From positions 1 to 59,739 of the forward strand of contig NZ_BMKE01000022.1 in the NCBI RefSeq assembly GCF_014643915.1: a DNA stretch of 59,739 nucleotides. Direction: 5' to 3'. How positions within the stretch are numbered: position 1 is the first letter of the stretch; every line of letters starts with the position of its first letter. The translations under genes were made by a program, and so were the position numbers. Positions 31,100 through 40,403 of this stretch are shown piece after piece. The notes beneath the pieces were generated by a model. The model did no database searches. It was not told the origin of the DNA and was given only the letters and a program-made list of their open reading frames with translations. Source of the stretch: Oceanisphaera marina (lineage in GTDB: Bacteria; Pseudomonadota; Gammaproteobacteria; Enterobacterales; Aeromonadaceae).

Positions 31100-31174
31100 T
31101 TATAACACCGCCTTGATGGCCGCCTGTAATTCAGGATCATCCGGTTTGGTCCGGCTGGCAAGCAATGGTTTCAT
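31100..31174 (-). CDS. Candidate small protein, 24 codons
   Basis: MKPLLASRTKPDDPELQAAIKAVL. The ATG at 31174 has a near-perfect GGGAGG six bases upstream, and the frame ends 11 bases before a strong terminator, so the arrangement is that of a real, separately terminated gene. It lies 83 bases downstream of zntB on the same strand. No homologue comes to mind; it is hydrophilic with a short helix-prone tail and no membrane segment. It could be a chance frame, but the ribosome-binding site and terminator placement argue otherwise. Confidence 0.45.
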   Translation of the reverse strand: MKPLLASRTKPDDPELQAAIKAVL

Positions 31175-31257
31175 GGTATGCCTCCCTGATAAACGGCAAG
31201 CAGAATGTTCAAAGCAGACCCTGATGATGCATAAATCATTGCAATCGGGTACGCGGG

Positions 31258-32223
31258 CTACCACCAGCGCCTGAGTTTGAGCCAGACTCCCAACCCGACT
31301 GCCAGCCCGGTGAGTATCAGGCAAAACATCCAGAAGGCGAGGGGATTATCGGCACCGGGCATGCCGGCCAGATTGATGCCGAACAGGCCGGTTAAAAAGC
31401 TGGCCGGCAAAAACAGCAGCGCCATAATGGACATTTGATAAGCGCGGCGATTGGTGGCCTCGGCCATGATATTGTTGATCTCGTCCGCCAGCACGGCGGT
31501 GCGTGCCACGCCGGCGTCCAGATCATCCAGCCAGCGGCGCAGTCGGTCGGCAATATCCAGTAAACGCCGGCGATCGTCGTCATTCAGCCAGGTTATTTTC
31601 TCGCTGGCCAGCCGTGCCACCAGATCCCGCTGCGGGGAAAGGTAACGACGGATCATGATCAGCTGCTTGCGAATACGGCCCAGTTGACCGCTGGCGGGCA
31701 TGTCGTTTTCCAGCACCGCCTCTTCCAGTTCCAGAATGTTGTCGTGCAGAGATTCGACAAATTCGCCGGCGCGGTCGGTGAGCGCATCACAAATCTCCAC
31801 CAGCCAGTCTGCCGGGTTCACCGGACCGTCTTGAGTGGCGAATTGTTCATATACGTCTCGCTCCGACAGCAGCGGCCGGCGACGGCTGCTGAGAATAAGC
31901 TGGGGGCTGATGAAGATGCGCAGCGCCACCATTTCTTCCGGCCGGTCGCTTTTGTTATGGTTGATACCGCGCAAAATCAGCAACAGATTCTCCCCCTGGC
32001 GTATCAGCTTGGGTCTGTTGCTCTGGCCGAGCAGTGCCTCGCGGGCGCTGTCGTTCAGCAGGCCGGTTTGTTGCAGCCAGCGTTCTGCCTGTGGCTGGCC
32101 GTAGTCCAGGTGCAGCCAGGCCGGTGCTGATGCCGGTAACTCGGCGCCTGCAACAAGCGGTTGCATACCGCCGCACCCGTCCAGCTGCAGGCTGTAAATA
32201 CTGTTATCTGGCACCCGTTCCAT
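31258..32223 (-). CDS. zntB: ZntB-type zinc transporter (CorA superfamily)
   Basis: 321 residues: a long cytoplasmic, helical N-terminal domain and two C-terminal membrane helices separated by the signature loop INLAGMPGADNP, the ZntB version of the CorA GMN motif. ZntB moves Zn2+ across the inner membrane; whether this one prefers zinc over magnesium rests on the loop wording only. Ends W-W at the C-terminus like E. coli ZntB ends in KWL. Confidence 0.82.
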   Translation of the reverse strand: MERVPDNSIYSLQLDGCGGMQPLVAGAELPASAPAWLHLDYGQPQAERWLQQTGLLNDSAREALLGQSNRPKLIRQGENLLLILRGINHNKSDRPEEMVALRIFISPQLILSSRRRPLLSERDVYEQFATQDGPVNPADWLVEICDALTDRAGEFVESLHDNILELEEAVLENDMPASGQLGRIRKQLIMIRRYLSPQRDLVARLASEKITWLNDDDRRRLLDIADRLRRWLDDLDAGVARTAVLADEINNIMAEATNRRAYQMSIMALLFLPASFLTGLFGINLAGMPGADNPLAFWMFCLILTGLAVGLGVWLKLRRWW

Positions 32224-32348
32224 TATCCGTCCTTCTCTCGTGCTGATACCCCAGCTTACACTAAAGAGGTTTCAACTGAAGCATGCGATATCAGGGTGCC
32301 GAACAAGGTATCATGGACCCATGATCTTCTTTTTGTACAGGCGGACGT

Positions 32349-34154
32349 ATGCGACGCGGTTCTTTTAATCCCGAGGCGGAGGGCGGCTCTTTCAGCTGGC
32401 AAACCCTGCGTACCTTGTTACCGTATCTGCTGGAATACCGGCTGCGTATCGGGCTGGCGCTGGCCTGTTTGGTGGCGGCAAAGGTGGCCAGTGTCGGACT
32501 GCCGTTTATTCTCAAGCATATCGTTGATGCCATGGACACGGGCGTCAACAGTGGCACGGGTAGCAAGTTGCTGGTACTGCCCCTGGGGTTGTTGCTGGCC
32601 TATGGAGCGGTGCGTTTTGCCAATGTGTTATTGGGTGAAGTGCGCGACGCACTGTTTGGCCGCGTGACCGAGCGAGCCATGCGCCGTATCGGCTTAACGG
32701 TATTCAGACATCTGCATCGGCTGGAGCTGGGTTTTCATCTGGATCGCAATACCGGCGGCTTATCACGGGATGTAGAAAGAGGCGTGTCGGGGGTCAGCTT
32801 TCTGCTGCGTTTCATGGTGTTCAACATAGTGCCGACCCTGTTTGAAATTGCCTTGGTGGTGGGCGTGTTGCTGGTCAACTATTCGATATGGTTTGCGCTG
32901 GTGACCCTGATTGCCGTGGTGCTGTATATCGGCTGGTCTGTGATTGCCACCGACTGGCGTACCGGCTACGTGCGGGCGGCCAACCTGGCCGATTCTCAAA
33001 GCAATACCCGTGCCGTAGACAGCCTGCTCAATTTCGAGACGGTGAAGTATTTTACCAACGAGCAGTTTGAAGCCGAGCGTTATGATAGTGACCTGGCGCA
33101 GTGGGAGCAGGCCAGGCGCAATAATCGTCTGAGCCTGTTTGCACTCAATGGCGGGCAGGCGCTGATTATCGCCATCGCCATGACGGTGATGATGATACTG
33201 GCCGGGCAGAATGTAGTGGCCGGTACCATGACGCTGGGGGATTTTGTGCTGATTAACGCCTTTATGATGCAGCTGTTTTTACCGCTGAATTTTTTAGGCT
33301 TCGTGTATCGGGAAATGAAAGGCTCCATGGCCAATGTGGAGCGTATGTTCGCCTTGTTACGCCGTGCGCCATTGATTAAGGATGACGTAAATGCGGGCAG
33401 CTTGGCCGTTAGCCAGGGGCAAATCGAGTTCCGTGATGTGAGTTTCGGTTATGGGCCAGAGCGCCCCATTCTGGACCGGGTCAGCTTTACCGTCAGGCCA
33501 CAGCAAAAAGTGGCCGTGGTGGGGGCCAGTGGCGCCGGCAAGTCGACCCTGGTCAAGCTGTTGTTTCGCTTCTATGACGTGGATGAAGGCGGCGTGCTGA
33601 TCGACGGTCAGGATATACGCCACGTCACGCAAAGCTCGTTGCGTCAGGCCATCGGCATTGTGCCCCAGGATACGGTGCTGTTTAACGCTTCTATTTTTGA
33701 CAACATTCGCTATGGTCGCATCACTGCCGACGATGATGAGGTTGCCGAGGCCATTCGGCTGGCGCATCTGGATGATTTTATCGCCCGCTTGCCCGAGGGG
33801 GCCAATACCCTGGTGGGCGAGCGCGGGCTCAAGCTCAGCGGGGGCGAAAAACAGCGGGTGGCGATTGCCCGTACCATTCTCAAGCGCCCGCCGATACTGG
33901 TGTTTGACGAAGCCACCTCCTCCCTCGACAGCCGTTCGGAGCAAAGCATACTGCAGGCCATTCGCGAGGTGTCGCGCGGCCAGACCAGCCTGGTGATCGC
34001 GCATCGGCTGTCTACGGTCGTCGACGCGGACCATATTCTGGTCATGGATCAGGGCCGTATTGTGGAGCAGGGCAGTCATCAGGCGCTGCTGGCAAAGCAA
34101 GGCCGTTATGCCCGGTTGTGGCAGTTGCAACAGCAACAAAAGGAGCCAGAGTGA
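32349..34154 (+). CDS. Atm1-type ABC exporter (fused permease-ATPase)
   Basis: 601 residues. Membrane domain about 30-325, ATPase about 358-590 with Walker A GASGAGKST (392-400), signature LSGGEKQRVAIA, Walker B ILVFDEATSSLD. NTRAVDSLLNFETVKYFTNE and LNGGQALIIAIAMT match the Atm1/HMT1 group, whose bacterial members export glutathione conjugates or glutathione-metal complexes and protect against heavy metals. Its stop overlaps the start of the DUF1294 gene. Confidence 0.88.
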   Translation: MRRGSFNPEAEGGSFSWQTLRTLLPYLLEYRLRIGLALACLVAAKVASVGLPFILKHIVDAMDTGVNSGTGSKLLVLPLGLLLAYGAVRFANVLLGEVRDALFGRVTERAMRRIGLTVFRHLHRLELGFHLDRNTGGLSRDVERGVSGVSFLLRFMVFNIVPTLFEIALVVGVLLVNYSIWFALVTLIAVVLYIGWSVIATDWRTGYVRAANLADSQSNTRAVDSLLNFETVKYFTNEQFEAERYDSDLAQWEQARRNNRLSLFALNGGQALIIAIAMTVMMILAGQNVVAGTMTLGDFVLINAFMMQLFLPLNFLGFVYREMKGSMANVERMFALLRRAPLIKDDVNAGSLAVSQGQIEFRDVSFGYGPERPILDRVSFTVRPQQKVAVVGASGAGKSTLVKLLFRFYDVDEGGVLIDGQDIRHVTQSSLRQAIGIVPQDTVLFNASIFDNIRYGRITADDDEVAEAIRLAHLDDFIARLPEGANTLVGERGLKLSGGEKQRVAIARTILKRPPILVFDEATSSLDSRSEQSILQAIREVSRGQTSLVIAHRLSTVVDADHILVMDQGRIVEQGSHQALLAKQGRYARLWQLQQQQKEPE

Positions 34155-34441
34155 TGCCGCTGGCATGGTGGACGGTATTGCCTGCTGTGTATGTGCTGCT
34201 CAGCCTGATCACTTTTTTGCTTTATGGTTGGGATAAACGAGCGGCCATTAGAGGAAATTGGCGCATTCGCGAACGCACGCTGCACCTGTGGGCATTGGCC
34301 GGCGGCTGGCCGGGTGCCTGGCTGGCGCAGCGCTGGTTAAGGCACAAGTCACAGAAAGTGTCGTTTCGCCGATTGTTCTGGTTAACGGTGGTGTGCAACC
34401 TGGTGGTGCTGATAGCCGCATGGCCATGTTTTCGAGGGTGA
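34154..34441 (+). CDS. DUF1294 membrane protein
   Basis: 95 residues, three membrane segments, with the family core LYGWDKRAAIRGNWRIRERTLHLWALAGGWPGAW. Function unknown. The ATG at 34154 overlaps the ABC exporter stop (GTGATG), so it is probably co-translated with it. Confidence 0.8.
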   Translation: MPLAWWTVLPAVYVLLSLITFLLYGWDKRAAIRGNWRIRERTLHLWALAGGWPGAWLAQRWLRHKSQKVSFRRLFWLTVVCNLVVLIAAWPCFRG

Positions 34442-34489
34442 TCGGCCAGCGCCTATACTGGCTGAAGGATCACGGTTGAGGATGTCATT

Positions 34490-35128
34490 ATGCTGACGCG
34501 CACTTTTTTAATGTCTTTATGCGGCTATTTATGGCTGGCTGGCGCGGTACAGGCGCTGGAGTTTTCACCGGCGGCCATGCTTGGCTGGGAGCACAAGCGC
34601 TTTGCCGGCGAGACCGAGTATCGGCTGGAGTTCGCCCCCGAATTGCAGCAGCAGGTGATACGAGCCAGTAGCCGGGCGGCGGCGTCGGGTCTTTTCTATG
34701 AGCAACGCATCGATCTGGATGCGACCCCCTGGCTCAGCTGGCGCTGGCGGGTAGAGCAATTTCCGACGGTGACCAATGAGCGAGCGAAGTCGGGGGACGA
34801 TTTTTCGGTGCGGGTTTATGTGGTGGTGCGCGACGGCTGGACCCGGCTGAGCAGTAAAGCCATCAGCTATGTCTGGGCACAGCAGGCCGAGGTGGGGCAA
34901 AGTTGGGAAAACCCCTTCGCCGGCGACAAGGCCATGATGCTGGCGTTGCGTAATCGACAGCATGGTGATGGCTGGATAAGCGAAAAGCGTAATATCAAGG
35001 CAGATCTACGGCGCTTGTTTGGTAAAGACTTTCGTTATATTGACGCCGTAGCCATTATGACCGACGCCGATAATAGCAAGAGCAGCGCCATCGGCTATTA
35101 TACGAGTCTGGTGTTTACCCGCGAATGA
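34490..35128 (+). CDS. DUF3047 secreted protein
   Basis: 212 residues with an N-terminal signal peptide (cleavage near residue 22, VQA). The remainder reads as a single beta-rich domain (LSWRWRV, DDFSVRVYVV, IDAVAIMTDADNSKSSAIGYY) of the DUF3047 family. No catalytic residues can be assigned. Its stop is within four bases of the next possible start, so it shares a transcript with the DUF3465 gene. Confidence 0.75.
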   Translation: MLTRTFLMSLCGYLWLAGAVQALEFSPAAMLGWEHKRFAGETEYRLEFAPELQQQVIRASSRAAASGLFYEQRIDLDATPWLSWRWRVEQFPTVTNERAKSGDDFSVRVYVVVRDGWTRLSSKAISYVWAQQAEVGQSWENPFAGDKAMMLALRNRQHGDGWISEKRNIKADLRRLFGKDFRYIDAVAIMTDADNSKSSAIGYYTSLVFTRE

Positions 35129-35157
35129 CATTAGTCCATAACGAGGTTAATTCACAA

Positions 35158-35589
35158 ATGAAAAGAATCCTGTTTTCCCTGCTGATATGCCTTGGCTTTG
35201 CCGGCAACCTGACTCAGCTCCCGCCGAATTTTACCCTTGTATCAAGCGCCCAGGCCGCCACCGATCCGCTCGCGCAGGCGTACCAGAACCGGCAGAGTGA
35301 TGTGCAGGTAGCAGGCGATGGCCGAGTGATTCGCCTGCTGGCGGATGACAACCAGGGCTCGCGCCATCAGCGTTTTATATTGGCGTTGCCGAGCGGCCAG
35401 ACGCTGCTGATTGCCCATAATATCGATTTGGCGCCGCGCATCAACGACCTGCAGGTAGGCGACAGGGTGGCATTTTACGGCGAGTATGAATGGAACAAAA
35501 AAGGCGGTGTGGTGCACTGGACCCATCACGACCCTAAAGGATACCACCCGGGTGGCTGGCTGAAGCATAATGGCAAACGTTATCAATAA
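35158..35589 (+). CDS. DUF3465 secreted protein
   Basis: 143 residues from the ATG at 35158, which opens a clean signal peptide; an in-frame ATG at 35125 overlaps the upstream stop and would put eleven hydrophilic residues before it. The mature part has the OB-like layout GRVIRLLADDNQGSRHQRFIL...GDRVAFYGEYEWNKKGGVVHWTHHDP of DUF3465. Possibly binds nucleic acid or sugar given the fold, but no function is established. Confidence 0.78.
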   Translation: MKRILFSLLICLGFAGNLTQLPPNFTLVSSAQAATDPLAQAYQNRQSDVQVAGDGRVIRLLADDNQGSRHQRFILALPSGQTLLIAHNIDLAPRINDLQVGDRVAFYGEYEWNKKGGVVHWTHHDPKGYHPGGWLKHNGKRYQ

Positions 35590-35624
35590 GCCTGCCCTTG
35601 GTTATTTGCACAGAGAGCTCAATC

Positions 35625-36173
35625 ATGTCGGAACAGCAACAATACATAGCGCACACCGAAAACTGGGTGAAGCAGGTGATCATGAAATACAATCTCTGCC
35701 CCTTCGCCCGCCGTGAAGTGGAACGGGCCAGTATTCGGTATGTAGTGGTGGAACAGCATAAGATAAAAGCCGTGTTGCAGGCGTTGTTGGCCGAGTGCGC
35801 CTTGCTGGATGAACAGCCGACCGTCGAAACCACCTTGATGATAGTGCCCCGTGGCTTTGAGGGTTTTTATGCCTATCTGGATTTGGTTGATTTGGCCAAT
35901 GATGCGCTGTTTGAGCAAGGGTATGAGGGTAAATATCAGCTGGCCAGTTTTCATCCCGACTACTGCTTTGACGGCGAACCCCAGGACGACGCCGCCAACT
36001 ACACCAATCGCTCGCCATATCCTACGCTGCATATAATTCGTGAAGCCAGCATGGAACAAGCGTTGGCCAGTTACGACCATCCCGAGTCTATCCCCGAGCG
36101 TAATATCCAGTTTGCCCGTCGTAAGGGCAGTGAATTTTTTTCCAGATTACTGGCACACTGTACCAGGCGTTAA
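35625..36173 (+). CDS. DUF1415 protein
   Basis: 182 residues of a cytosolic family found in gammaproteobacteria, with the conserved NLCPFARREV near the start and SFHPDYCFDGEPQDDAANYTNRSPYP in the middle. The Cys/His/Asp-rich motifs hint at metal binding, but no role is known. The ATG at 35625 is preferred over the TTG at 35598 because the family starts here. Confidence 0.8.
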   Translation: MSEQQQYIAHTENWVKQVIMKYNLCPFARREVERASIRYVVVEQHKIKAVLQALLAECALLDEQPTVETTLMIVPRGFEGFYAYLDLVDLANDALFEQGYEGKYQLASFHPDYCFDGEPQDDAANYTNRSPYPTLHIIREASMEQALASYDHPESIPERNIQFARRKGSEFFSRLLAHCTRR

Positions 36174-36211
36174 GTGGCTGACATGTGACTTTAATAGAAT
36201 GGAGAGAAAAG

Positions 36212-36718
36212 ATGCGTATTTTACTAATGTGCCTGATCGGTTTGCTGGCGGGCTGTACCGGTATGCCCGATGGGGTGTCGCCGGTCCAGAATTTTGATGC
36301 CAAGCGGTATCTGGGCACCTGGCATGAAATTGCGCGGCTTGATCACTCCTTTGAACGAGGGCTGGAGCAAGTAACGGCCGAGTATCAGCTGCGGGATGAT
36401 GGTGGCATTCAGGTGATTAACCGCGGAGTGGATGCCGACAGTGGCGAGCGAAAACAAGCACAAGGTAAAGCCTACTTTGTGAATGATGAGCAGGAAGCTC
36501 ACCTTAAAGTGTCTTTCTTTGGCCCTTTTTATGGCTCTTACGTGGTGTTTGAGCTGGATGATAATTATGAATACGCCTTTGTTTCCGGCTATAACCACGA
36601 TTATCTGTGGTTATTGGCTCGGGAGCCCGAGGTTAGCCCGCAATTGAAAGCGCAGTTCGTCGACAAGGCGAAAGTGCTGGGTTTTGCTACCAAAGAGCTG
36701 ATTTGGGTAAAACAATAG
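36212..36718 (+). CDS. blc: Outer-membrane lipocalin lipoprotein
   Basis: 168 residues. Lipobox LLAGC places the lipidated Cys at about 15; then the lipocalin signature YLGTWHEIARLDHSFERGL and the late FVSGYNHDYLWLLAREP block, as in E. coli Blc. Such proteins bind lysophospholipids or fatty acids in membrane maintenance. GGAGAG lies upstream of the ATG at 36212. Confidence 0.88.
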   Translation: MRILLMCLIGLLAGCTGMPDGVSPVQNFDAKRYLGTWHEIARLDHSFERGLEQVTAEYQLRDDGGIQVINRGVDADSGERKQAQGKAYFVNDEQEAHLKVSFFGPFYGSYVVFELDDNYEYAFVSGYNHDYLWLLAREPEVSPQLKAQFVDKAKVLGFATKELIWVKQ

Positions 36719-36838
36719 AACCAGCGCACAGCGTGATATTCTGCCGGTAGCTTTGCATTATTTGATGGACTATCGTTAGTCGCTAATTGATAACAATCTG
36801 ATTTACACGAACTGAAATACAAAAAAAAGGAGCAAGTG

Positions 36839-37297
36839 ATGCTGAAAAAAATCGCACTGGTCGCTATTGGCGGTCTGTTTGCCACTACGGCTATTGCCCA
36901 GTCCGAGCTGTTCAAGGCGGATGATCTGGTTAAATATCGTCAGTCTATTTATCAGGTGATGAGTGCTCAGGCCAAGGTGATGGGTGCCATGGCGAAAGGT
37001 GAAATCGAGTTTGATGCCAATACCGTACACGAGCGGGCGTTAAACATGGGAAATGTAGCCAAGTTGCTGGGTGAAACCTATGTGCCGGCGACTCAGGGCG
37101 TGAAAGAAAGCAATATGTTGCCTGCCGCCTGGGAAGATATGGATGATTTCAGCGCCAAGGGCAAAGCCTTTGGCAGCGCTCTGCAAGAGCTGATCGCCGC
37201 ATCCGGTGAGTCTGACTTTGATGCTGCCAAGGCGCGCCCGGCGATTGGCAAGATGCTGAAAAGCTGTAAAGCCTGCCATGATGACTATCGTGATTAA
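36839..37297 (+). CDS. Cytochrome c' (class II)
   Basis: 152 residues with a signal peptide (cleavage AIA-QS) and a C-terminal haem motif CKACH, the four-helix cytochrome c' layout. Family members bind NO or CO at a five-coordinate haem and may relieve nitrosative stress. AAGGAG lies seven bases before the ATG. Followed by its own terminator, then by the b561/yceI pair. Confidence 0.88.
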   Translation: MLKKIALVAIGGLFATTAIAQSELFKADDLVKYRQSIYQVMSAQAKVMGAMAKGEIEFDANTVHERALNMGNVAKLLGETYVPATQGVKESNMLPAAWEDMDDFSAKGKAFGSALQELIAASGESDFDAAKARPAIGKMLKSCKACHDDYRD

Positions 37298-37314
37298 GTC
37301 TTTGGTTTGATTAT

Positions 37315-37338
37315 AAGGGGCCTTAAGGCCCTTTTTTT
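37315..37338 (+). terminator. Terminator of the cytochrome c' gene
   Basis: GGGGCC, loop TTAA, GGCCC followed by seven T. Confidence 0.85.
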
Positions 37339-37488
37339 CACTTTGGCCCAGGCAGAATCGCCAGTGATTCATGGCCCAAGGTGCTTTATAACAAAGCCTG
37401 TTTTTAAAATGACATAATAGGCAGTAGACTCATGCTATACGCCATATCATGGTGATAAAACGAGCGGCAAGAAGGAGGCGGTTTCGCC

Positions 37489-38010
37489 ATGCACAAATAT
37501 TCAATTTCAATGCGTCTTCTGCATTGGCTAAGCGCATTGCTGGTGGTGGGGCTGTTTGCCGTTGGGTTGTGGATGCGCAACCTGGGCTATTATGATCCCC
37601 TTTACCAGGTGCTGCCTTTTTGGCACAAAAGCGTCGGTTTCTTATTGTTGTTTCTAATACTGGTTCGTTTATTCGTTCGCGGTGTCACTCGTCAGCCTGG
37701 CCATTTATCAACCCATAAAACCTGGGAGCGTATTTTGGCGCGCGCCACCCACTGGGTGCTATATGGGTTGATGTTCGGTTTATTTATCAGTGGCTATCTG
37801 GTTGCTACCGCAGATAATCGCCCCGCTAATTTTTTTGGCTGGTTCGATATTCCGGTATTGATGACGGCGTTTGAAAACCAGGAAGATATTGCAGGATTAA
37901 TACATGAATATTGTGCCTGGTCCTTGATTGGTTTGTCTGTCCTGCATGCGGCGGCGGCTATCAAGCATCACTGGTTGGATAAAGACGTGACCCTGAAGCG
38001 AATGCTTTAA
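37489..38010 (+). CDS. Cytochrome b561 (YceJ-like)
   Basis: 173 residues, four membrane helices, with haem-ligand histidines in LHWLSA (helix 1), FWHKSVGF (helix 2) and the paired C-terminal LIHEYCAWSLIGLSVLHAAAAIKHH. A strong AAGGAGG precedes the start. The gene stands 30 bases before yceI, the same pairing as E. coli yceJ-yceI, so it probably passes electrons linked to the YceI lipid-binding protein. Confidence 0.88.
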   Translation: MHKYSISMRLLHWLSALLVVGLFAVGLWMRNLGYYDPLYQVLPFWHKSVGFLLLFLILVRLFVRGVTRQPGHLSTHKTWERILARATHWVLYGLMFGLFISGYLVATADNRPANFFGWFDIPVLMTAFENQEDIAGLIHEYCAWSLIGLSVLHAAAAIKHHWLDKDVTLKRML

Positions 38011-38040
38011 TCGAACAGGATAACCCCAAGGAGAGTAACG

Positions 38041-38616
38041 ATGAAAAAAACCATGATTGCAGCTGCTTTGCTGGTACTGACCCCTCAGGCGTTTGCCGCC
38101 GCAGAAAACTATGTTGCCGATACTGAAGGCATGCATGCGTCGGTAAATTTCAAAGTCAGCCATCTTGGCTATAGCTGGGTGGTCGGGCGCTTCAATGATT
38201 TTAAAAGCAGCTTTGTATTCGACGAAGACGACGCCGCCAACAACAGCGTCGAAGTGACCATCAATACCAGCAGTGTCGATACCAACCATGCCGAACGTGA
38301 CCGTCACATTCGCAGCGACGACTTCCTGAATGTGAAGGAGTTTCCGCAAGCCAGTTTCAAGAGTACCAGTGTCACCAAAGACGATGACGATGGCGAATAC
38401 ACAGTGAAGGGTGATCTGACCCTGCACGGTGTAACCAAAGCCGTTGAGTTTGAAATTGAAGAAGTGGGTGCAGGTAAAGATCCCTGGGGTGGTTATCGCC
38501 GGGGTTTTGAAGGCGAAATGGAATTGAAGCCGGCAGATTTTGGCATGAATTACGATTTAGGTCCTGCGGCGGCCACTGTTCATCTCGAGTTTCATCTTGA
38601 AGGTGTTCGTCAATAA
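38041..38616 (+). CDS. yceI: YceI-family periplasmic lipid-binding protein
   Basis: 191 residues with signal peptide (cleavage AFA-AE). The lipocalin-like YceI fold is recognised by DTEGMHASVNFKVSHLGYSWVVGRF, ERDRHIRSDDFLNVKEFPQASF and GDLTLHGVTK. Members bind isoprenoid lipids in the periplasm. Co-transcribed with the b561 gene. Confidence 0.92.
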   Translation: MKKTMIAAALLVLTPQAFAAAENYVADTEGMHASVNFKVSHLGYSWVVGRFNDFKSSFVFDEDDAANNSVEVTINTSSVDTNHAERDRHIRSDDFLNVKEFPQASFKSTSVTKDDDDGEYTVKGDLTLHGVTKAVEFEIEEVGAGKDPWGGYRRGFEGEMELKPADFGMNYDLGPAAATVHLEFHLEGVRQ

Positions 38617-38680
38617 ACAACAGGCGAGAACCCCGCCTGAAGTGAGGAGTTATTCCGCATCGGCGGATTATTACCTCATT

Positions 38681-38713
38681 AAAAAGCCCGGAGCCTTGGC
38701 TCCGGGCTTTTCT
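38681..38713. terminator. Terminator between yceI and the cytochrome b gene
   Basis: AAAAAGCCCGGAGC, loop CTTG, GCTCCGGGCTTTTC; works on the plus strand for yceI and, with A-rich flank, on the minus strand for the convergent gene. Confidence 0.88.
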
Positions 38714-38740
38714 TTGCTGGCGTAAGGAAACAGCGAACAG

Positions 38741-39418
38741 CTATAGATAATGGAACAGTACCCAGACCGGTATTGTGGCAAGCAGGCTTGCCACAATAAA
38801 GCGCAGCCAGGGAAAGCGTTCATTCGAGGAGACAGCATCGGCCAGCCGACCGTCGGGGACTTGTTTATGGCCGGTAATCATGGCGTTAACCAGAGCTTCG
38901 CCCCGCAATCGATACAAGATGATGGCCAGTACATGCAGGCCGATAATGAACAGTATGCCTTGATAAAACCAGTTCTTGTGCCAGCCGGTCATCAGATCTG
39001 TGGTGGCGCCGGAGGCATAGTCATACAGCGGACCATTATAAAAAATATCGTCGCTGGCAAACAAACCTGTGGTCAGCTGAAACAGCAAGGTGGCCAATAT
39101 CACCAGCACCATGATGCCGCCAAGCGGGTTATGGCTAAGGTAGACCGGCTTGTTGGGTCTGATGCTGGCTCGCAGATAATTAACGATATGCTTGGGATGA
39201 TAGATAAAGTGACTGAAGCGGGCATAAGGCGTGCCGATAAAGCCCCAGATAATGCGATAGGTCAGCAGGGCCAGCAAGGCCTGGGCGAACAGCATATGCC
39301 GGTCCATATCGTCGCCTGCCGAGCGCCATAATAGAAACAGCAGTATGGGCAGGCTCCAATGAAAAACCCGAATAGACCAATCCCACACTTTGATGGGGTT
39401 AGGGGGCAAGCTGTTCAT
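38741..39418 (-). CDS. Di-haem cytochrome b/b6-domain protein
   Basis: 225 residues with four main membrane helices and histidines at the expected helix positions (RVFHWSLP, LSHNPLGG, GWHKNW, GLHVLAI). It belongs to the broad cytochrome b561/Ni-Fe hydrogenase b-subunit group (COG3658 type). A c-type partner is often encoded beside it; here the nearest is cytochrome c' 1.4 kb away. Role in electron transfer is certain only at family level. Confidence 0.8.
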   Translation of the reverse strand: MNSLPPNPIKVWDWSIRVFHWSLPILLFLLWRSAGDDMDRHMLFAQALLALLTYRIIWGFIGTPYARFSHFIYHPKHIVNYLRASIRPNKPVYLSHNPLGGIMVLVILATLLFQLTTGLFASDDIFYNGPLYDYASGATTDLMTGWHKNWFYQGILFIIGLHVLAIILYRLRGEALVNAMITGHKQVPDGRLADAVSSNERFPWLRFIVASLLATIPVWVLFHYL

Positions 39419-39547
39419 GAAGCTGTTCTCCTGTAACGTGAATGTTCGGCCATTCTAACGTGAGAACGAATATTGTTTAAGTTCATGCTTATGTTGATGT
39501 GCACCAGTGTGACGACCGTCTTTATTAATCTGAAAAATATCAGGAAC

Positions 39548-39583
39548 ACAAAACAAAACATCCCGGCCAAAGCCGGGATGTTT
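39548..39583 (-). terminator. Terminator of the 39602-40279 lipoprotein gene
   Basis: On the minus strand AACATCCCGGC, loop TTTG, GCCGGGATGTT and TTTGTTTTG. Confidence 0.85.
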
Positions 39584-39601
39584 GTGACAGCAGAAGGTGA
39601 C

Positions 39602-40279
39602 TTACTGGGCGCCAGGCGACTTGATTTTGGCTAATGCCTGCTCCAGACCTTGACGAAACTGGTTGCGGGTGAGGACGTTGATTTCTTGCCATTTGTCACG
39701 AGGAGCAAAGTTGACTTTGCTTTCGGTGAGCACATCCTTGCTCTGCAGGGCAATCCAGCGGGCATCGTAGTTACGATTTTGCTCGCCATCCCACTCCAGT
39801 ACCTGATTGACGATGGCTTTTAAACGATCGGGGTTGCTCATGGCATAGGGGGTGATCTTGGCGCCAAAGCGTTGATTAAGCTGGCTGACGGCGGCATGTG
39901 CCGTGTTGTCGGCCGACTTGTTCGCATCGCTGCGTGCACGCAGCTGGGCGGCATAAAACCAGAAGGTGGCCTGTTCCTGATAGTCATTGTCGAACATGAT
40001 GGCCGAGATCAGGTATAACACCGGTGGAGCGTAGTCGTTAGGGCTTTTCAGAATATCATTGATGATGTCGCCGTTACCGCCGGTAATGGCATCCATGGCC
40101 TGCTGGGATTTAGCAACGTCAATTTGGGCAAACTCACCCTTTAGCTTGACGTCCTGAGGTGCCTGGTTTTGGGAGGCCTGGGTGCCGGTGCTTGGCTGAG
40201 ATTTGCTGGTCTGCTCAGAAGGCGACTGACTGGAACAGGCAGCCAGAAGACCACAGAGTAATAAGGGATACAATTTCAT
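39602..40279 (-). CDS. Lipoprotein of unknown function
   Basis: 225 residues. The lipobox LLAAC gives a lipidated Cys15, followed by a Ser/Gln/Thr-rich linker (16-45) and a mostly helical domain (about 50-220) with PPVLYLISAIMFDNDYQEQATFWFYAAQLRARSDAN, which looks like a TPR/SEL1-type helical pair. I do not recognise a named family. Single gene with its own terminator. Confidence 0.7.
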   Translation of the reverse strand: MKLYPLLLCGLLAACSSQSPSEQTSKSQPSTGTQASQNQAPQDVKLKGEFAQIDVAKSQQAMDAITGGNGDIINDILKSPNDYAPPVLYLISAIMFDNDYQEQATFWFYAAQLRARSDANKSADNTAHAAVSQLNQRFGAKITPYAMSNPDRLKAIVNQVLEWDGEQNRNYDARWIALQSKDVLTESKVNFAPRDKWQEINVLTRNQFRQGLEQALAKIKSPGAQ

Positions 40280-40403
40280 AGGTTAACCTCATCGAGAATA
40301 ATATACCCAGCAAAGCGGGAAATCGGGTTCAGGTCAAGGGTATTGATATGACTTTTCGACCATTTTACGGCGTTTGAGTGTTGCAGAGGCACTTTCTGTC
40401 TCC

